Shown here one piece after another: positions 9,901 to 18,480 of a stretch of DNA of 64,000 nucleotides (the first letter of the stretch is position 1; each line of letters begins with the position of its first letter). Under the pieces are notes generated by a model that did not search any database, was not told the origin of the DNA, and was given only the letters and a program-made list of their open reading frames with translations. Origin of the DNA: Rubrivirga sp. SAORIC476 (GTDB lineage Bacteria > Bacteroidota > Rhodothermia > Rhodothermales > Rubricoccaceae); assembly GCF_002283555.1 (NCBI RefSeq), contig NZ_MVOI01000003.1:518536-582535 (forward strand), in the 5' to 3' direction. The translations under genes and the position numbers were made by a program.

Positions 9901-10236
9901 GATCGGCAGGTCGACGGCGTTGGTGACGGCGAAGTCGCTGTGCGTCGGATAGACCAGCATCGGGATGCGCCGGGCCACGTCGGTGCCGAACAACGCCGAG
10001 ACCTCGCGGTAGGCCTCCTCGGCCGCCTCGGCGGCGAACTCGGCCAGGACGCGCCCGCCCGGCGCCGCGTCGCGCTCGTAGAAGTAGACGTCGAAGTGGC
10101 TCGTGCGGACCGTCTGCCAGTCGGCCTCGCGGTACTGGACCCGGTTCTTGCCGAAGCCGAAGTACTGCGCGTGGGCGGGCGCCACGCCGACGGCGGCGAG
10201 CGTCAGCAGGGCGAGCAGGCGCAGGGCGCGGGGCAT
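6904..10236 (-). CDS. Peptidase MA-like / TolB propeller / Omp85-type barrel fusion protein
   Basis: A 1110-residue exported protein (signal peptide to about residue 23). Residues 40-300 form a gluzincin-type zinc peptidase domain: HELVH (145-149) with a downstream Glu in GWFNEGLAEY (Glu179) as probable third ligand. Residues about 320-640 are a PD40/TolB-like beta-propeller with repeated AWSPDGxRL motifs. Residues about 720-1110 look like an Omp85/BamA-type surface-antigen barrel ending YFSVGLDF. The start is set by the signal peptide at 10236. The protein would span outside to periplasm: barrel in the outer membrane, propeller and peptidase periplasmic. The function is unknown; assembly or quality control of outer-membrane proteins is plausible. 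Confidence 0.8.
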   Translation of the reverse strand: MPRALRLLALLTLAAVGVAPAHAQYFGFGKNRVQYREADWQTVRTSHFDVYFYERDAAPGGRVLAEFAAEAAEEAYREVSALFGTDVARRIPMLVYPTHSDFAVTNAVDLPIYSEGIGGVTELFKNRIAIPFTGDWRDFRRVVHHELVHAVINDLYYGGTVQSLIRSGNRLRIPGWFNEGLAEYSAQGWDTQSDMYVREAILEDRLPDIPRLGGYFAYRGGQGVWDFVAEEYGREKVTEVLDRIRLGRSVDGAFRRATGLGLDDLSDRWKRTLRTVYYPEVAAREATDAVARPLATREVGGAGYHASPALSPQGDRVAYIATEDGLFDVYVAPTAGRGAPRKVIDGQDNVQFESLRILSPGLAWSPDGQRLAVALTSRGQDGIALVTVRTGEVETVRPAGVDAVVSVAWSPDGTRLAFEGTAGAHSDLYTVDLATGNVANLTRDLFSDHAPAWSPDGRSLVFHSDRGGALVPGLATAPAAFRGSFDARTLGRSSFDLYRLDLDAPGRLTRLTDDPVWDETDAAFATGSDSTARLLFVSDRNGIPNLYAKDLATGAERPLTDLQTGVLDVSLSADGSRAVFLALDEGTPSVFFLRDPFGRDDLPETLTPTIWAQRRTGARGAAPALQLASQTTRERNPLLRDAADGRPPMPPPRRAGPPTPEELAFADSVLALLGPPPDLLASADTLVLDPADPSRGPRVDVREYTFSDAFDDGQRSRTGAPEDPFRPAFNRDSTGALLARDYKLRFTLDLVYAAGGYDTIYGVQSVTQLLFSDMLGNHRIGLSTNLVLDLRNADYVLSYQDRSRRTQFGVQGFHLARQLRDPANATIYRYRNYGLVGTARYPLDKFRRVDAEVGLLGVSLTDLSNLGERARSRLFAVPRVTYTVDQTVPGFLGPRSGARWAASLSGSPGPDAAFATVLADGRRYWSVGPGYAVALRGSAGLSLGPNPQRFYAAGVQNWVQTEFDSLPVEGPDDFVFATPVLPVRGFGFNEAAGDRFALVNAEARVPLIAALLPGPIPLAPLYNIQTVAFVDAGVIANGGLDVWKTDLVDADGDPGTPDVEVRSFDDVLLGAGVGLRTLVLGYPVRVDWGWPFEGTEFGERRLYFSVGLDF

Positions 10237-10322
10237 AGACGACGTCGGGGACGAGACAGGGTAGGCCCGAGCACGGGCGGCGGCAAGCGAGAACGCCCCC
10301 ACTGCCGCCGCCGTGCCTCGGA

Positions 10323-11177
10323 TCAGAACGTGTACCCGACTCGCGCGCCGATGGGCGCAAAGCCGACGACGGTCTCGAAGTCGGTCGCCACGAAGCCGAT
10401 CACGTCGAAGGCAAAGCGGTCGCCGAAGAAGCGGACGCCGGGCAGGACGAGCAGGCCGGAGTCGCCCTCGCCGAAGCCCGCGAGGGTCTCGACGAAGATC
10501 TTGACGCCGTTGTTGAGCTGCTTCTCGGCGCCGAGCCCGGCCACGACGAGGTTCGCCAGTTCGATGTCCGCGCCCCCCAGATCGCCGCCGAAGAAGCCGC
10601 CGACGCCCACCGTGACGGCCTGCGTCTCGTCGCCGAAGGTGCCGACCACGTAGGGCACGCCGACGAAGGCCCCGTCGGTGTCGTCGCCGAAGGCGAACAG
10701 CGCGCTCACGCCGCCCGCGATCTGGGCCGTCTCGGTGGAGAGGAGCTGGCCCTTCAGCCCGATCAGGGGCGTCGCGACGGCGCCCTCGCCGATGGTCACG
10801 AAGCCCGACGCCAGCAGGTCGACGCGGTCGCTCAGGCCTGCCGTCACGGACGGGTAGAAGTACGTCAGGTCGCCGCGGAACTCGCCGCCGCCGAGCGTCC
10901 GCGCGGTCGGGGCGATGAAGAAGCGCGTGCGGACGGGGTCGGTACGGTAGAAGCGGCCGTTGATGAGCGGCAGGATGTCGGCCACCTGGTCGCGTGCGAA
11001 GCGCCGCTCGATGCCGTCGCTGGAGCGGACCACGATGGGGTCGCTGTCGCCGTCGATCACCACGCCGACGTACACGTCGCCATTGACGAGGAGGATGCGC
11101 TGCGGCTCGGGCGTCTGGGCCTCGGCAGCCGTGGCGAGGACGACCAGGAGCAGAAACAGCGAGAGGAAGCGAGCCAT
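10323..11177 (-). CDS. Outer-membrane beta-barrel protein of unknown function
   Basis: A 284-residue protein with signal peptide (cleavage after ATAAEA, about residue 19). A short domain follows in which RILLVNGDVYVGVV and EGRRFARDQV-like strands resemble an N-terminal SH3-like module. The rest is glycine/aromatic-rich alternating strands, with an end (GARVGYTF) typical of barrel insertion signals. It lies 86 nt upstream (in transcription) of the peptidase/barrel fusion on the same strand, possibly co-transcribed. I do not recognise the family. Confidence 0.65.
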   Translation of the reverse strand: MARFLSLFLLLVVLATAAEAQTPEPQRILLVNGDVYVGVVIDGDSDPIVVRSSDGIERRFARDQVADILPLINGRFYRTDPVRTRFFIAPTARTLGGGEFRGDLTYFYPSVTAGLSDRVDLLASGFVTIGEGAVATPLIGLKGQLLSTETAQIAGGVSALFAFGDDTDGAFVGVPYVVGTFGDETQAVTVGVGGFFGGDLGGADIELANLVVAGLGAEKQLNNGVKIFVETLAGFGEGDSGLLVLPGVRFFGDRFAFDVIGFVATDFETVVGFAPIGARVGYTF

Positions 11178-11287
11178 GGACCAGGGAGAGTGTGTGGGAG
11201 AGCCAGCCGCGAGCGGCGGACGCAGAGTATCACCCGGCACGGCGGGCGCCCTGAATCGTTTGCACTATCTGCACCGGCGCGTTCCCC

Positions 11288-12286
11288 CTACAGCCACCCC
11301 TCCGCCCGGTACCACGCCACCGTCGCCGCGAAGCCCTCGGCCAGCCCCACCTCGGGCGCGTACCCGACCATCCCGGCCGCCTTCTCCGACGAGCACACCC
11401 AGGCGTGCCGCGCCGCCTCGGCCTTGTCGCGCGTCAGCGGCGGCAGCGTCCCGACGAGCCCGCCGCCCCACTCGGCCAGCGCGCCGACCGCGCCGATCAC
11501 GCGCCCCGGGATCGGCAGCGTGAGCGTCTTCCGCCCGACCGCCGCCTCGACGGCCGCACGCACCTCCGCCCACGAAAAGCCCGGCGTCCCGACGAAGAAC
11601 GTCTCTCCCGCCGCCTCGGGCGCCTCGGCGAGGTCGGCCATGCCGCGCACGAGATCGGCCACGTAGACCATCGACACACGCGGCTGGTGCGCGTCGCCGA
11701 CGATGGGAAACAGGCCGCGGGCGGCGCCCTTCACCATCTCGTACAGGTCGGCCTCGCGCGGGCCGTACACGGCGGGCGGGCGGACCACCGTGACGCCGAG
11801 GTCGGCGAAGTCGCGGCGGACCACGTCCTCCATACGGGCCTTGCTGATCCCGTACATCGAGATCGGCTGCGGGGCGTCGGCCTCGGTGGCGGGCACGGGC
11901 GTGCCGTCGGGGCGGAGCCGGTTGGGTCCCATCGCCTCCAGGCTGCTCGTCACCAGCACACGCGGGATGCCGGTGTCGCGGACCGCCTCCAGCACGGCGC
12001 GCGTCCCCTCCACGTTGGCGTGGTCCAGGGGCTCCTGCGTGCGGGCGCGCGTCATCCCGGCGACGTGCGCCACGAGATCGGCCCCGTCCATGCCGCGTCG
12101 GAGGGCGTCGGCGTCGTGGAGCCCGCCGGGGACCGTCTCTACGTCCAGGCCGTCCAGCCACTTCGGGTCGCTCCGCACGAGCGCGCGGACCCGGTAGCCG
12201 CGCCGGATCAGTTCCTCGGCGAGGTGGCTGCCGACGAAGCCCGTGCCGCCGGTGACGAACGCGAGCGGGGCGGCAGAGTCGGACAT
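11288..12286 (-). CDS. NAD-dependent epimerase/dehydratase (extended SDR)
   Basis: A 332-residue extended short-chain dehydrogenase. The Rossmann dinucleotide motif GGTGFVG is at 13-19, the active-site YGISK (Tyr145, Lys149) with upstream VTSS at 112-115, and RPPAVYGPRE follows. Such enzymes act on nucleotide sugars, or on flavonoid- or 3beta-hydroxysteroid-like substrates; the substrate here is not readable. The ATG at 12286 is preferred over one 13 codons upstream since the Rossmann fold starts within ten residues. The strong hairpin at 12295-12336 lies just upstream of the start. Confidence 0.88.
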   Translation of the reverse strand: MSDSAAPLAFVTGGTGFVGSHLAEELIRRGYRVRALVRSDPKWLDGLDVETVPGGLHDADALRRGMDGADLVAHVAGMTRARTQEPLDHANVEGTRAVLEAVRDTGIPRVLVTSSLEAMGPNRLRPDGTPVPATEADAPQPISMYGISKARMEDVVRRDFADLGVTVVRPPAVYGPREADLYEMVKGAARGLFPIVGDAHQPRVSMVYVADLVRGMADLAEAPEAAGETFFVGTPGFSWAEVRAAVEAAVGRKTLTLPIPGRVIGAVGALAEWGGGLVGTLPPLTRDKAEAARHAWVCSSEKAAGMVGYAPEVGLAEGFAATVAWYRAEGWL

Positions 12287-12294
12287 AAACGAAG

Positions 12295-12336
12295 CAGGAG
12301 TCGGGGCGGCACAGACGCTGTGCACCCCGACTCCTG
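12295..12336 (-). terminator. 12-bp stem hairpin after yceI
   Basis: CAGGAGTCGGGG (12295-12306) is perfectly complementary to CCCCGACTCCTG (12325-12336). On the minus strand it follows the YceI stop codon by 35 nt and ends about 9 nt before the epimerase start; the T-richness after it (CTTCGTTT) is modest. It most likely terminates yceI or attenuates into the epimerase gene. Confidence 0.6.
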
Positions 12337-12371
12337 TTTCCGACGAACGGATTTCCGGCGGACGGACTCCG

Positions 12372-13061
12372 TTACTCGGCGACCGTCGTGTCGGCCGGGG
12401 CCTCGGCGGCGGCGCCGTCGGCCTCGACCTCGATCATCAGGGTGACCGTGTCGCCGACGAGGGCCTCACCGGCCTCGTTGGTCTCGGCCCACGTCAGACC
12501 GAAGTCCTGGCGGGTGATCTCGCCGGTCGCCGTGAAGCCGACCTTCGGGGTGCCCATCATGCTCGACGAGCCGACGTACTCGGCGGCCAGCTCGACCGGG
12601 CGCGTGACGCCGTGCATGGTCAGGTCGCCGAGGAGCGTGAATGCGCTGCCCTCGCCGGGGCGAACGCCGGTGCTCGTGAACGTGATCTCGGGGTACTGGG
12701 CGACGTCGAAGAAGTCGGGGCTCTGGAGGTGGCCGTCGCGCTGGTCGTTGCCCGTCGAGATGGTCGAGGCGTCAATGGTGGCGGTCGTCGCGAGCGAGCC
12801 GAGGCCGTCGGTGACGGTGACCGTGCCGTTGACGCCGTCGAAGCGGCCGGTGACGGTCGAGATGCCGAGGTGCTTGACGCGGAACTCGGCGCGCGAGTGC
12901 GACGCGTCGATGGTGTAGGTGCCCGCCGGGACGGCAGGGGCATCCTCGAAGGAACCGGCGACGGAGACGTCGCCCGTCTCGGAGGCAGGAGCGTCGGTCT
13001 CGGAGGCGCAGGCGGCGAGGCCCAGCGCGAGGACGCCGACGAGCAGAGTGCGAGTGATCAT
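12372..13061 (-). CDS. YceI-family lipoprotein
   Basis: A 229-residue protein: lipoprotein signal (lipobox LAAC, Cys18), an acidic linker, then a YceI lipocalin-like beta-barrel from about residue 50. It shows the family opening YTIDASHSRAEFRVKHLGIS and the later LTMHGVTRPVEL strand. YceI proteins bind isoprenoid or amphiphilic molecules in the periplasm and are often induced by stress or base. The ATG at 13061 is chosen because the signal peptide starts there. There is no Shine-Dalgarno sequence: the 18 nt upstream are pyrimidine-rich. A 16-bp element shared with the old yellow enzyme gene lies 64 nt upstream. Confidence 0.9.
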   Translation of the reverse strand: MITRTLLVGVLALGLAACASETDAPASETGDVSVAGSFEDAPAVPAGTYTIDASHSRAEFRVKHLGISTVTGRFDGVNGTVTVTDGLGSLATTATIDASTISTGNDQRDGHLQSPDFFDVAQYPEITFTSTGVRPGEGSAFTLLGDLTMHGVTRPVELAAEYVGSSSMMGTPKVGFTATGEITRQDFGLTWAETNEAGEALVGDTVTLMIEVEADGAAAEAPADTTVAE

Positions 13062-13124
13062 GATCAAGGGGGGTGAGGTGAATGCAGTCGGGCCGCGCCC
13101 AGCGGGGTGCGGAGACGGTCCGCA

Positions 13125-13140
13125 TATCTGTTGCAACAAG
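13125..13140 (-). promoter_or_regulatory. Shared palindrome-centred element upstream of yceI
   Basis: Read on the minus strand this is CTTGTTGCAACAGATA, containing the perfect 10-bp palindrome TGTTGCAACA (13129-13138). The identical 16-mer occurs once more, in the same orientation to its gene, at 43527-43542 upstream of the old yellow enzyme. It is probably an operator or conserved promoter element for one regulator. Confidence 0.55.
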
Positions 13141-13199
13141 CAAAGTTCCCGGCCCGCCGTATCCCTCACAGGAACAGGACCTGCCGCGTCCCCCCGCCC

Positions 13200-13213
13200 C
13201 CTCGGCGCCGAGG
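13200..13213. repeat. CCTCGG/CCGAGG palindrome
   Basis: CCTCGG(CG)CCGAGG, 25 nt past the rlmD stop codon. One member of the family of GC palindromes found after many stop codons in this window. Confidence 0.45.
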
Positions 13214-13238
13214 GAGACCGGGCCGCACGCGCGCTCCG

Positions 13239-14711
13239 CTACGCCAGCCGCAGGCCGACCACGCTCTCGACGTGGTGCGTGTGCGGGAACATGTCGACCG
13301 GCTGGACCGCTTCGATGGTGTAGGCCGCGGCCTCCTGGAGCATGGCGAGGTCGCGCGCCTGCGTCTGTGGGTTGCAGGACACGTACACGATCCGCTCCGG
13401 ACGCAGGTGCGCGATCTGTCCGACCACCTTCGGGTGCATCCCGGCACGCGGCGGGTCCACGATCAACACGTCCGGGCGGCCGTGCTCGTCGATCAGTTCG
13501 GGCTTGAACAGCTCCAGCATGTCGCCCGCGACGAAGGTGCAGTTGTCTACCCCGTTCGCCTCGGCGCTCGCGCGGGCGTTCTCGACCGCCTCCTCCACCA
13601 GTTCCACCCCGACCACCTTCTCGACCGCGTCGGCCACGAACAGCGAGATCGTCCCGGCGCCGCAGTAGAGGTCGTAGACCACGTCGGTCGGCTGCAGGCT
13701 GGCGAAGTCCTTCGCGACCGCGTAGAGCGCCTCGGCCGCGACCGTGTTGGTCTGGAAGAAGGCGTTCGACGCGATCTCGAACGTGTGCGGCCCGATCCGG
13801 TCGCGCACGAGGCCCGGCCCGAAGATGGTGTGCACCGCCTCGCCGTAGGCCGTCTGCGCGACGCCCGAGTTGATCGTGTTGACGAGCGTGGTGACCTCGG
13901 GGAAGTCCGCCTTCAGGAAGTCCGCGAAGGCGGCCATGCGTTCCTCGTCGTAGTGCGACGTGACGAGGTTGACCATCTTGTCGTCCGTGTGCGCGGGCGT
14001 CCGCAGGCCGAGGATCTTGAGGTAGCCGGAGTGCTCGCGCGGGTGCAGCGGCGCCCAGTGGTGGCGCTTCGCGAACGCGCGGACGCCATTGACGAGCCGT
14101 GCGCTCCACTCGCTCTGGAGGTAGCACGCCTTCAGATCAAGCACCTTGTCGAACCGGCCGGGCACGTGCAGGCCGAGCGCGAAGTCCTTGTCGTGCGCCT
14201 CGCCCGAGGCGATCTCCCAGTCCGTCAGCCAGCGCATGGCGGAGAAGGAGAACTCCATCTTGTTGCGGTAGAAGTAGACCCCGCCCGAGCCGTCGTGATC
14301 GGCGGCTCCCATCGGCGGGCGCACGTCGGCGGCGCCCAGGTCCAGCCCGGCGCGCGTCAGCGCCGAGACGGCGGCCTCGCCCTTCATCGCCAGTTGGGCC
14401 GGGTACTGGACATGCTGCCACTTGCACCCGCCGCAGGCGTCGAAGTACTCGCAGCGCGGCTCGGTGCGGAGGTCGCTGCCCTCCAGCACCTCCAGCAGGC
14501 GCGCCTCCGCGAACCCCTTCTTCCGCTTGATGACGCGGGCGCGGACGCGGTCGCCGGGGACGGCCCCGGCCACGAACACGACGTAGCCGCGTCCGCCGTC
14601 CGGCCCCGCCACGCGGGCGAGGCTCTTGCCGCGGTCGGCGAAGGCCTCCAGCGTGAGCACGACCTCCCGGCCGCGCTTGAGATCGGACGGGATGAGGGGA
14701 GCGGTGGACAT
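13239..14711 (-). CDS. rlmD: 23S rRNA (uracil-C5)-methyltransferase, RlmD/TrmA family
   Basis: A 490-residue SAM-dependent methyltransferase with an N-terminal TRAM domain (about 10-75). A 4Fe-4S cluster site CEYFDACGGCKWQH (Cys87, 93, 96) pairs with a later Cys in LKACYL. The catalytic domain has YDLYCGAGTISLF (SAM binding), a DPPRAG motif and the nucleophile in YVSCNPQT. These features fit RlmD-type enzymes that methylate U1939 of 23S rRNA, though paralogues (RlmC, TrmA-like) share them. The ATG at 14711 places the TRAM domain at the N-terminus. It is divergent from the histidine kinase across 211 nt. Confidence 0.9.
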   Translation of the reverse strand: MSTAPLIPSDLKRGREVVLTLEAFADRGKSLARVAGPDGGRGYVVFVAGAVPGDRVRARVIKRKKGFAEARLLEVLEGSDLRTEPRCEYFDACGGCKWQHVQYPAQLAMKGEAAVSALTRAGLDLGAADVRPPMGAADHDGSGGVYFYRNKMEFSFSAMRWLTDWEIASGEAHDKDFALGLHVPGRFDKVLDLKACYLQSEWSARLVNGVRAFAKRHHWAPLHPREHSGYLKILGLRTPAHTDDKMVNLVTSHYDEERMAAFADFLKADFPEVTTLVNTINSGVAQTAYGEAVHTIFGPGLVRDRIGPHTFEIASNAFFQTNTVAAEALYAVAKDFASLQPTDVVYDLYCGAGTISLFVADAVEKVVGVELVEEAVENARASAEANGVDNCTFVAGDMLELFKPELIDEHGRPDVLIVDPPRAGMHPKVVGQIAHLRPERIVYVSCNPQTQARDLAMLQEAAAYTIEAVQPVDMFPHTHHVESVVGLRLA

Positions 14712-14922
14712 GGGCGCGGAGGAGGAACAACCTGCAAGATCCTGCCCGGCGAGGGCGCGGCGGGTGAGGAACGCGGGAGTCTGGTACGGCGACCGGCCGG
14801 GCGCGGCGTCCGGCACCGCCTCCGGTGTGGACCGGCGTTTGCCACACCGTCTGTGGGCTCACCCCATCCCCTCCGCGGGGCCGGACGGTTACCAAATCGC
14901 CCGGTCTGCTCCGAAACACCCC

Positions 14923-17358
14923 GTGCCGACCGACGCCTCCTCGCTCCCTCTCTGGATCTACCGTGTGCTGCTGTTCGTCGGCGGCGCGGCGCTGGTGGGC
15001 ATCGGCTGGGTGTACCAGTTCGGAGCGCCCGAGGCCGTCGACCCCCGCGCGGGGCGCCTGGCGATCGGCCTGTCGGCACTGTCGCTCGGCGTGCTGACGT
15101 TCACGAGCGCGACGGTCCGCCGCCGGGCCTACCTGCTCGTCTACGCCCTCTTCTTCGCGATCTCGGCGTGGCAGATCACGGTCGCCACCGCGAGCGGCCT
15201 CACGCCGACGGCGGCGTTCGGAATGCTGCTGGTGTTCCTAGGGTGCTCGGCGGGGATCCAGACGCCTCGTCTGCTGGCCGCCTACACTGTCGTGTTCGTC
15301 AGCGCGTCGGCCGTGGGCGTGTACTCGATCGGGAGGCCGGGCGTCCCACCGGGGGCCTTCCTGGCCACCCTCGGCACCCTCGGGGCGCTCGGGGTGTTCG
15401 TGTCCCGAGCGCGCCAGGAGTCAATCCAGACCCTCCAGGACGCCAAGGAGACGGCGCTGGCCGCCGCGCGCGCCAAGTCCGAGTTCCTGGCCGCGATGAG
15501 CCACGAGATCCGGACGCCCCTCAACGGCGTCATCGGCATGACCGACGTGCTGGCCACGACGGCGCTCTCGTCGGACCAGCGGGACTACGTCCACACCATC
15601 CAGGCCTCCGGGCGCGCCCTCCTCGGCGTCATCAACGACGTGCTCGACTTCTCGAAGATCGAGGCCGGGCGGTTAGACCTGGAGGCCGAGCCCGTCGCCC
15701 TCCGCGCCCTCGCCGACGACGCCGTGGCGGTGGTCGCACAGGCGGCCACCCAGAAGGGCGTCGAGGTGGTCTGCCACGTGGAGCCCGACGTCCCCGCGGT
15801 GGTCCTGGCCGACGGTGCCCGCCTCCGACAGGTCGTCCTCAACCTCCTCTCCAACGCGGTCAAGTTCACCGAGGCGGGCGGGGTCACCCTCCGGCTGGAC
15901 GCCCGCACCCGCCGCGGCCTCACCGACCTGACGATCCGCGTCTCAGACACCGGGATCGGCATCCCGGAGGCGTACCAGCCGTTGCTCTTCGAGTCGTTCA
16001 CCCAGGTCGACGCCTCCACCACGCGGCGGTTCGGGGGGACGGGGCTCGGGCTGGCCATCTCGAAGCGACTCGTCGAACAGATGGGAGGAGCGGTCCAGGT
16101 CGAGAGCGCCGTGGGCGCCGGCTCGGCGTTCACCGTGACCGTCCCGCTGCCCGAGGTCCAGGGGCCGCCCCCGCCCCCGGAGGTCTCGGCGGGGGTCCTG
16201 CTGCTGGTCGACCCGCACGCCGACGCCCGCGAGGCGGTCACCGCGCTCGGAGAGGAGTGCGGCTTCACGGTCTACCCCGTCGCCACCCCAGACGAGGCGC
16301 GGGCGTGGCTGGCCGACGGCGGCCGGTACGATCTCGCAGCCATCGCGCTGGCCGACGGCGCGGTCCGCCTCGCCGACGACCTCCGCGCCGACATCGCGCG
16401 CGGGGGGCGCCCCATCCTGCTGCTCGCCCCGCTCGGAAGCCACGTCGTCACGGCGGGCCTCTTCGACGCGGTGCTGACCAAGCCGGTCCGGTCGGATCGA
16501 TTCCGCGACGTGACGACCCGGCTGACCGGACTGGCCGAGGACGTACCCGAGGTGCGGGCGTCGCGGCCCGACACCGGCCCCGTCCGCGTGCTGCTGGTCG
16601 AGGACCACGAGGTCAACCGAAAGGTGGCGGTGGGCCTGCTCTCCCGCCTCGGCGTCGTCCCCGACGTGGCCGAAGACGGCCAGCAGGCCCTCGACGCGCT
16701 CGACCGCGCGACCTACGACCTCGTGCTGATGGACCTCCAGATGCCCGTGCTGGACGGCCTCGAAGCCACCCGGCGGCTCCGCGCCACGCTCCCCCCCGAG
16801 CGCCAGCCCGTCGTCGTCGCGCTGACAGCCAATGCCTTCGCCGAGGACCAGGCTCGCTGCCGCGAGGCAGGCATGGACGGCTTCCTCTCCAAGCCGGTCC
16901 GCCTCGACGATCTTCAGGAAGCCATCGACCAGGCCCGGCACGGGGAGGTTCGTGGCGGCGAGGACGCGCATCGTCCGGCGCCCTCCGCTCTCCCGGAGCC
17001 CGGCCCCGGCGCGCTCCGGCCCGACGCCCCCACACCGGAGGCCATCGCCGACCACCTCCGCGCCCTCGCCGATGGCGACGGCGCCCTCGCCGCGGAGATC
17101 CTGGACGCCTACCTGCGCACCGAGCCCACGCTCCGGGACGAGTTGGCCGGGGCGGACCCGGCCCCGGCGGCGCACAAACTGAAGGCCGCTTTCGGGACGC
17201 TCGGTGCAGACGCGCTCGCCCATGCGGCGTTCGAGATCGAGCGTCGCGGACGCGCGGGCGAGGACGTGACGGACGCACGCGATGCGCTCCTCGACGCCCT
17301 CGATCGGTTCCACGCGACGGCCGAGGCCGCCCTGGCGCTTCTCGCCGCTCCGGCGTAG
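14923..17358 (+). CDS. Hybrid histidine kinase with two receivers and HPt domain
   Basis: An 811-residue phosphorelay protein starting at GTG 14923. Residues 10-160 hold about six membrane segments with no large periplasmic loop. Next come HisKA (His194 in [11 protein letters not shown]) and HATPase (N-box [11 protein letters not shown] 307-317, [17 protein letters not shown]). A first receiver (about 424-530) lacks the phospho-acceptor Asp (Ala475 at that place) but keeps Lys520. A second, canonical receiver (about 554-670) has Asp604 and the KPV Lys. A C-terminal HPt carries His751 in [12 protein letters not shown]. Internal transfer His194 to Asp604 to His751 is likely. No cognate response regulator adjoins it. 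The start is chosen because it begins right before the first membrane helix. Confidence 0.9.
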   Translation: MPTDASSLPLWIYRVLLFVGGAALVGIGWVYQFGAPEAVDPRAGRLAIGLSALSLGVLTFTSATVRRRAYLLVYALFFAISAWQITVATASGLTPTAAFGMLLVFLGCSAGIQTPRLLAAYTVVFVSASAVGVYSIGRPGVPPGAFLATLGTLGALGVFVSRARQESIQTLQDAKETALAAARAKSEFLAAMSHEIRTPLNGVIGMTDVLATTALSSDQRDYVHTIQASGRALLGVINDVLDFSKIEAGRLDLEAEPVALRALADDAVAVVAQAATQKGVEVVCHVEPDVPAVVLADGARLRQVVLNLLSNAVKFTEAGGVTLRLDARTRRGLTDLTIRVSDTGIGIPEAYQPLLFESFTQVDASTTRRFGGTGLGLAISKRLVEQMGGAVQVESAVGAGSAFTVTVPLPEVQGPPPPPEVSAGVLLLVDPHADAREAVTALGEECGFTVYPVATPDEARAWLADGGRYDLAAIALADGAVRLADDLRADIARGGRPILLLAPLGSHVVTAGLFDAVLTKPVRSDRFRDVTTRLTGLAEDVPEVRASRPDTGPVRVLLVEDHEVNRKVAVGLLSRLGVVPDVAEDGQQALDALDRATYDLVLMDLQMPVLDGLEATRRLRATLPPERQPVVVALTANAFAEDQARCREAGMDGFLSKPVRLDDLQEAIDQARHGEVRGGEDAHRPAPSALPEPGPGALRPDAPTPEAIADHLRALADGDGALAAEILDAYLRTEPTLRDELAGADPAPAAHKLKAAFGTLGADALAHAAFEIERRGRAGEDVTDARDALLDALDRFHATAEAALALLAAPA

Positions 17359-17565
17359 CCGACCCGGCCTCAGGAGTCGCCGTCGGCCCTCTGTCGAGGC
17401 GGGATTGCGCCTGAGACGCACGTCTCACGATGGGATCGCGCGCCGAACACCTGGGCCCAGCGTCACGCCAGTCCGGACAAATCCGGCGACCGGAAGGTGT
17501 GTACCGGATGTGGGCACCGGTTTCTCAATGGGGGTGCTCGTTCCTCCGATACTCCCTCCGGACTG

Positions 17566-17811
17566 ATGCCCACCGCCTCCCTCTCCCCCATCGTGACTCC
17601 TGCCCGCTCCGTGTTCGTGCACCGTGGCTTCGAGCTCCGGCTCCGCGCTGCCGAGGACGCGTTCGCCTTCGAGATCGGACATCACGACCTGATGCTGCAC
17701 GCGTCCGACGCGGGCTATCGCACGCCACACGCCGCCGAGCGCGCCGGTCGCCGCTTCGTCGACGACGCCCTGGGGGCGTTCGATGTCGCCTCGGCACGTC
17801 TCGCCGCCTGA
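17566..17811 (+). CDS. Small hypothetical protein
   Basis: An 81-residue soluble protein with no signal peptide or membrane segment. It has a beta-rich first half and a C-terminal helix AAERAGRRFVDDALGAFDVA. I do not recognise the family. An in-frame ATG 23 codons upstream exists, but the intervening sequence looks non-coding. It is followed by a strong bidirectional terminator. Codon use matches neighbours. Confidence 0.55.
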   Translation: MPTASLSPIVTPARSVFVHRGFELRLRAAEDAFAFEIGHHDLMLHASDAGYRTPHAAERAGRRFVDDALGAFDVASARLAA

Positions 17812-17910
17812 TCTCGCCTTCGGGCAGTGCAGAGCGGTCATGGGAGACGACTGCGGCCCTGCACGCGAACAGAGGCGACGCGTCGGGCGCCAGCCCCTGT
17901 CGTCCAGACA

Positions 17911-17951
17911 GCGACGAGCCTCCGGTCCACCACGGACCGGAGGCTCGTCGC
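17911..17951. terminator. 18-bp perfect-stem bidirectional terminator
   Basis: The arms 17911-17928 and 17934-17951 are perfectly complementary over 18 bp around a five-base loop. It lies between the convergent 81-residue protein gene and the DUF2795 gene. A short T-rich run (CGTTTA) follows on the plus strand. Confidence 0.75.
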
Positions 17952-17976
17952 CGTTTAGCGAACCGGGAGACGACGA

Positions 17977-18195
17977 TCAGTCGTCCTCGAAGTAGAAGTC
18001 GTCGTTGTGGGTCGGGTAGTCCGGCCAGACTTCCTCGATGCTCTCGTAGGGGGCGCCGTCGTCCTCCATCTCTTCGAGGTTCTGGATGACCTCCGCGGGC
18101 GCGCCCGTCCGGTCGGCGTAGTCCACGAGTTCATCCTTGGTCGCCGGCCAGGGCGCGTCCTCCAGCGTCGCGGCCAGTTCGAGCGTCCAATACAT
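17977..18195 (-). CDS. DUF2795 small protein
   Basis: A 72-residue acidic protein of the DUF2795 type. TKDELVDYADRTGAPAEVIQNLEEMEDD is the conserved helix pair, and the PYESIEEVWPDYP stretch near the C-terminus is also characteristic. These abundant small cytoplasmic proteins have no established function; homologues are common in Bacteroidota relatives. The tail is DDFYFEDD. It stands alone between a terminator and a 285-nt gap. Confidence 0.85.
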   Translation of the reverse strand: MYWTLELAATLEDAPWPATKDELVDYADRTGAPAEVIQNLEEMEDDGAPYESIEEVWPDYPTHNDDFYFEDD

Positions 18196-18436
18196 ACGGA
18201 TCTAAGGGGTCAGGAGAGGGGAATACGTCGGCGGGGCACGATAGACCCGAGCCCGCGGAAATGCAACGGCGCAGGCTGGGAAGGTTCCTGCGGAACGTGC
18301 GAAGGCTGGCGCGCCCGCCTCGCGCATCGTCTGAACACTGGCGGTCGTCCGTCCTCGGAACGGAGGGGAGGCCGAGCGCTCCTGCTGGGCTGTGCCGCGC
18401 AGATGTGCGTCTCGGAGCGCCCTCCTCGATGCGAAA

Positions 18437-18457
18437 GCCGAGGCCGAGCCCCTCGGC
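18437..18457. repeat. CCGAGG/CCTCGG hairpin after the M23 peptidase gene
   Basis: GCCGAGG (18437-18443) pairs with CCTCGGC (18451-18457), 24 nt beyond the M23 stop codon. The arms match those of the other 3' palindromes, in inverse order. Confidence 0.45.
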
Positions 18458-18480
18458 CCGGCCCCGTCACTCGGACGACG

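Noticed and set aside
4090-10653. A 2187-codon open frame on the plus strand opposite clpP, tig and the fusion gene
   Set aside because: Arg/Val/Asp-rich, no domain, and wholly antisense to three recognised genes; an artefact of high G+C in codon position three.
13107-17414. A 1435-codon plus-strand frame spanning rlmD and the kinase
   Set aside because: Antisense to rlmD and frame-shifted against the kinase; it becomes Arg/Pro-rich noise across both.
18196-18436. Possible small RNA or tRNA between DUF2795 and the M23 gene
   Set aside because: No cloverleaf, T-arm consensus or T-tract terminator could be found.
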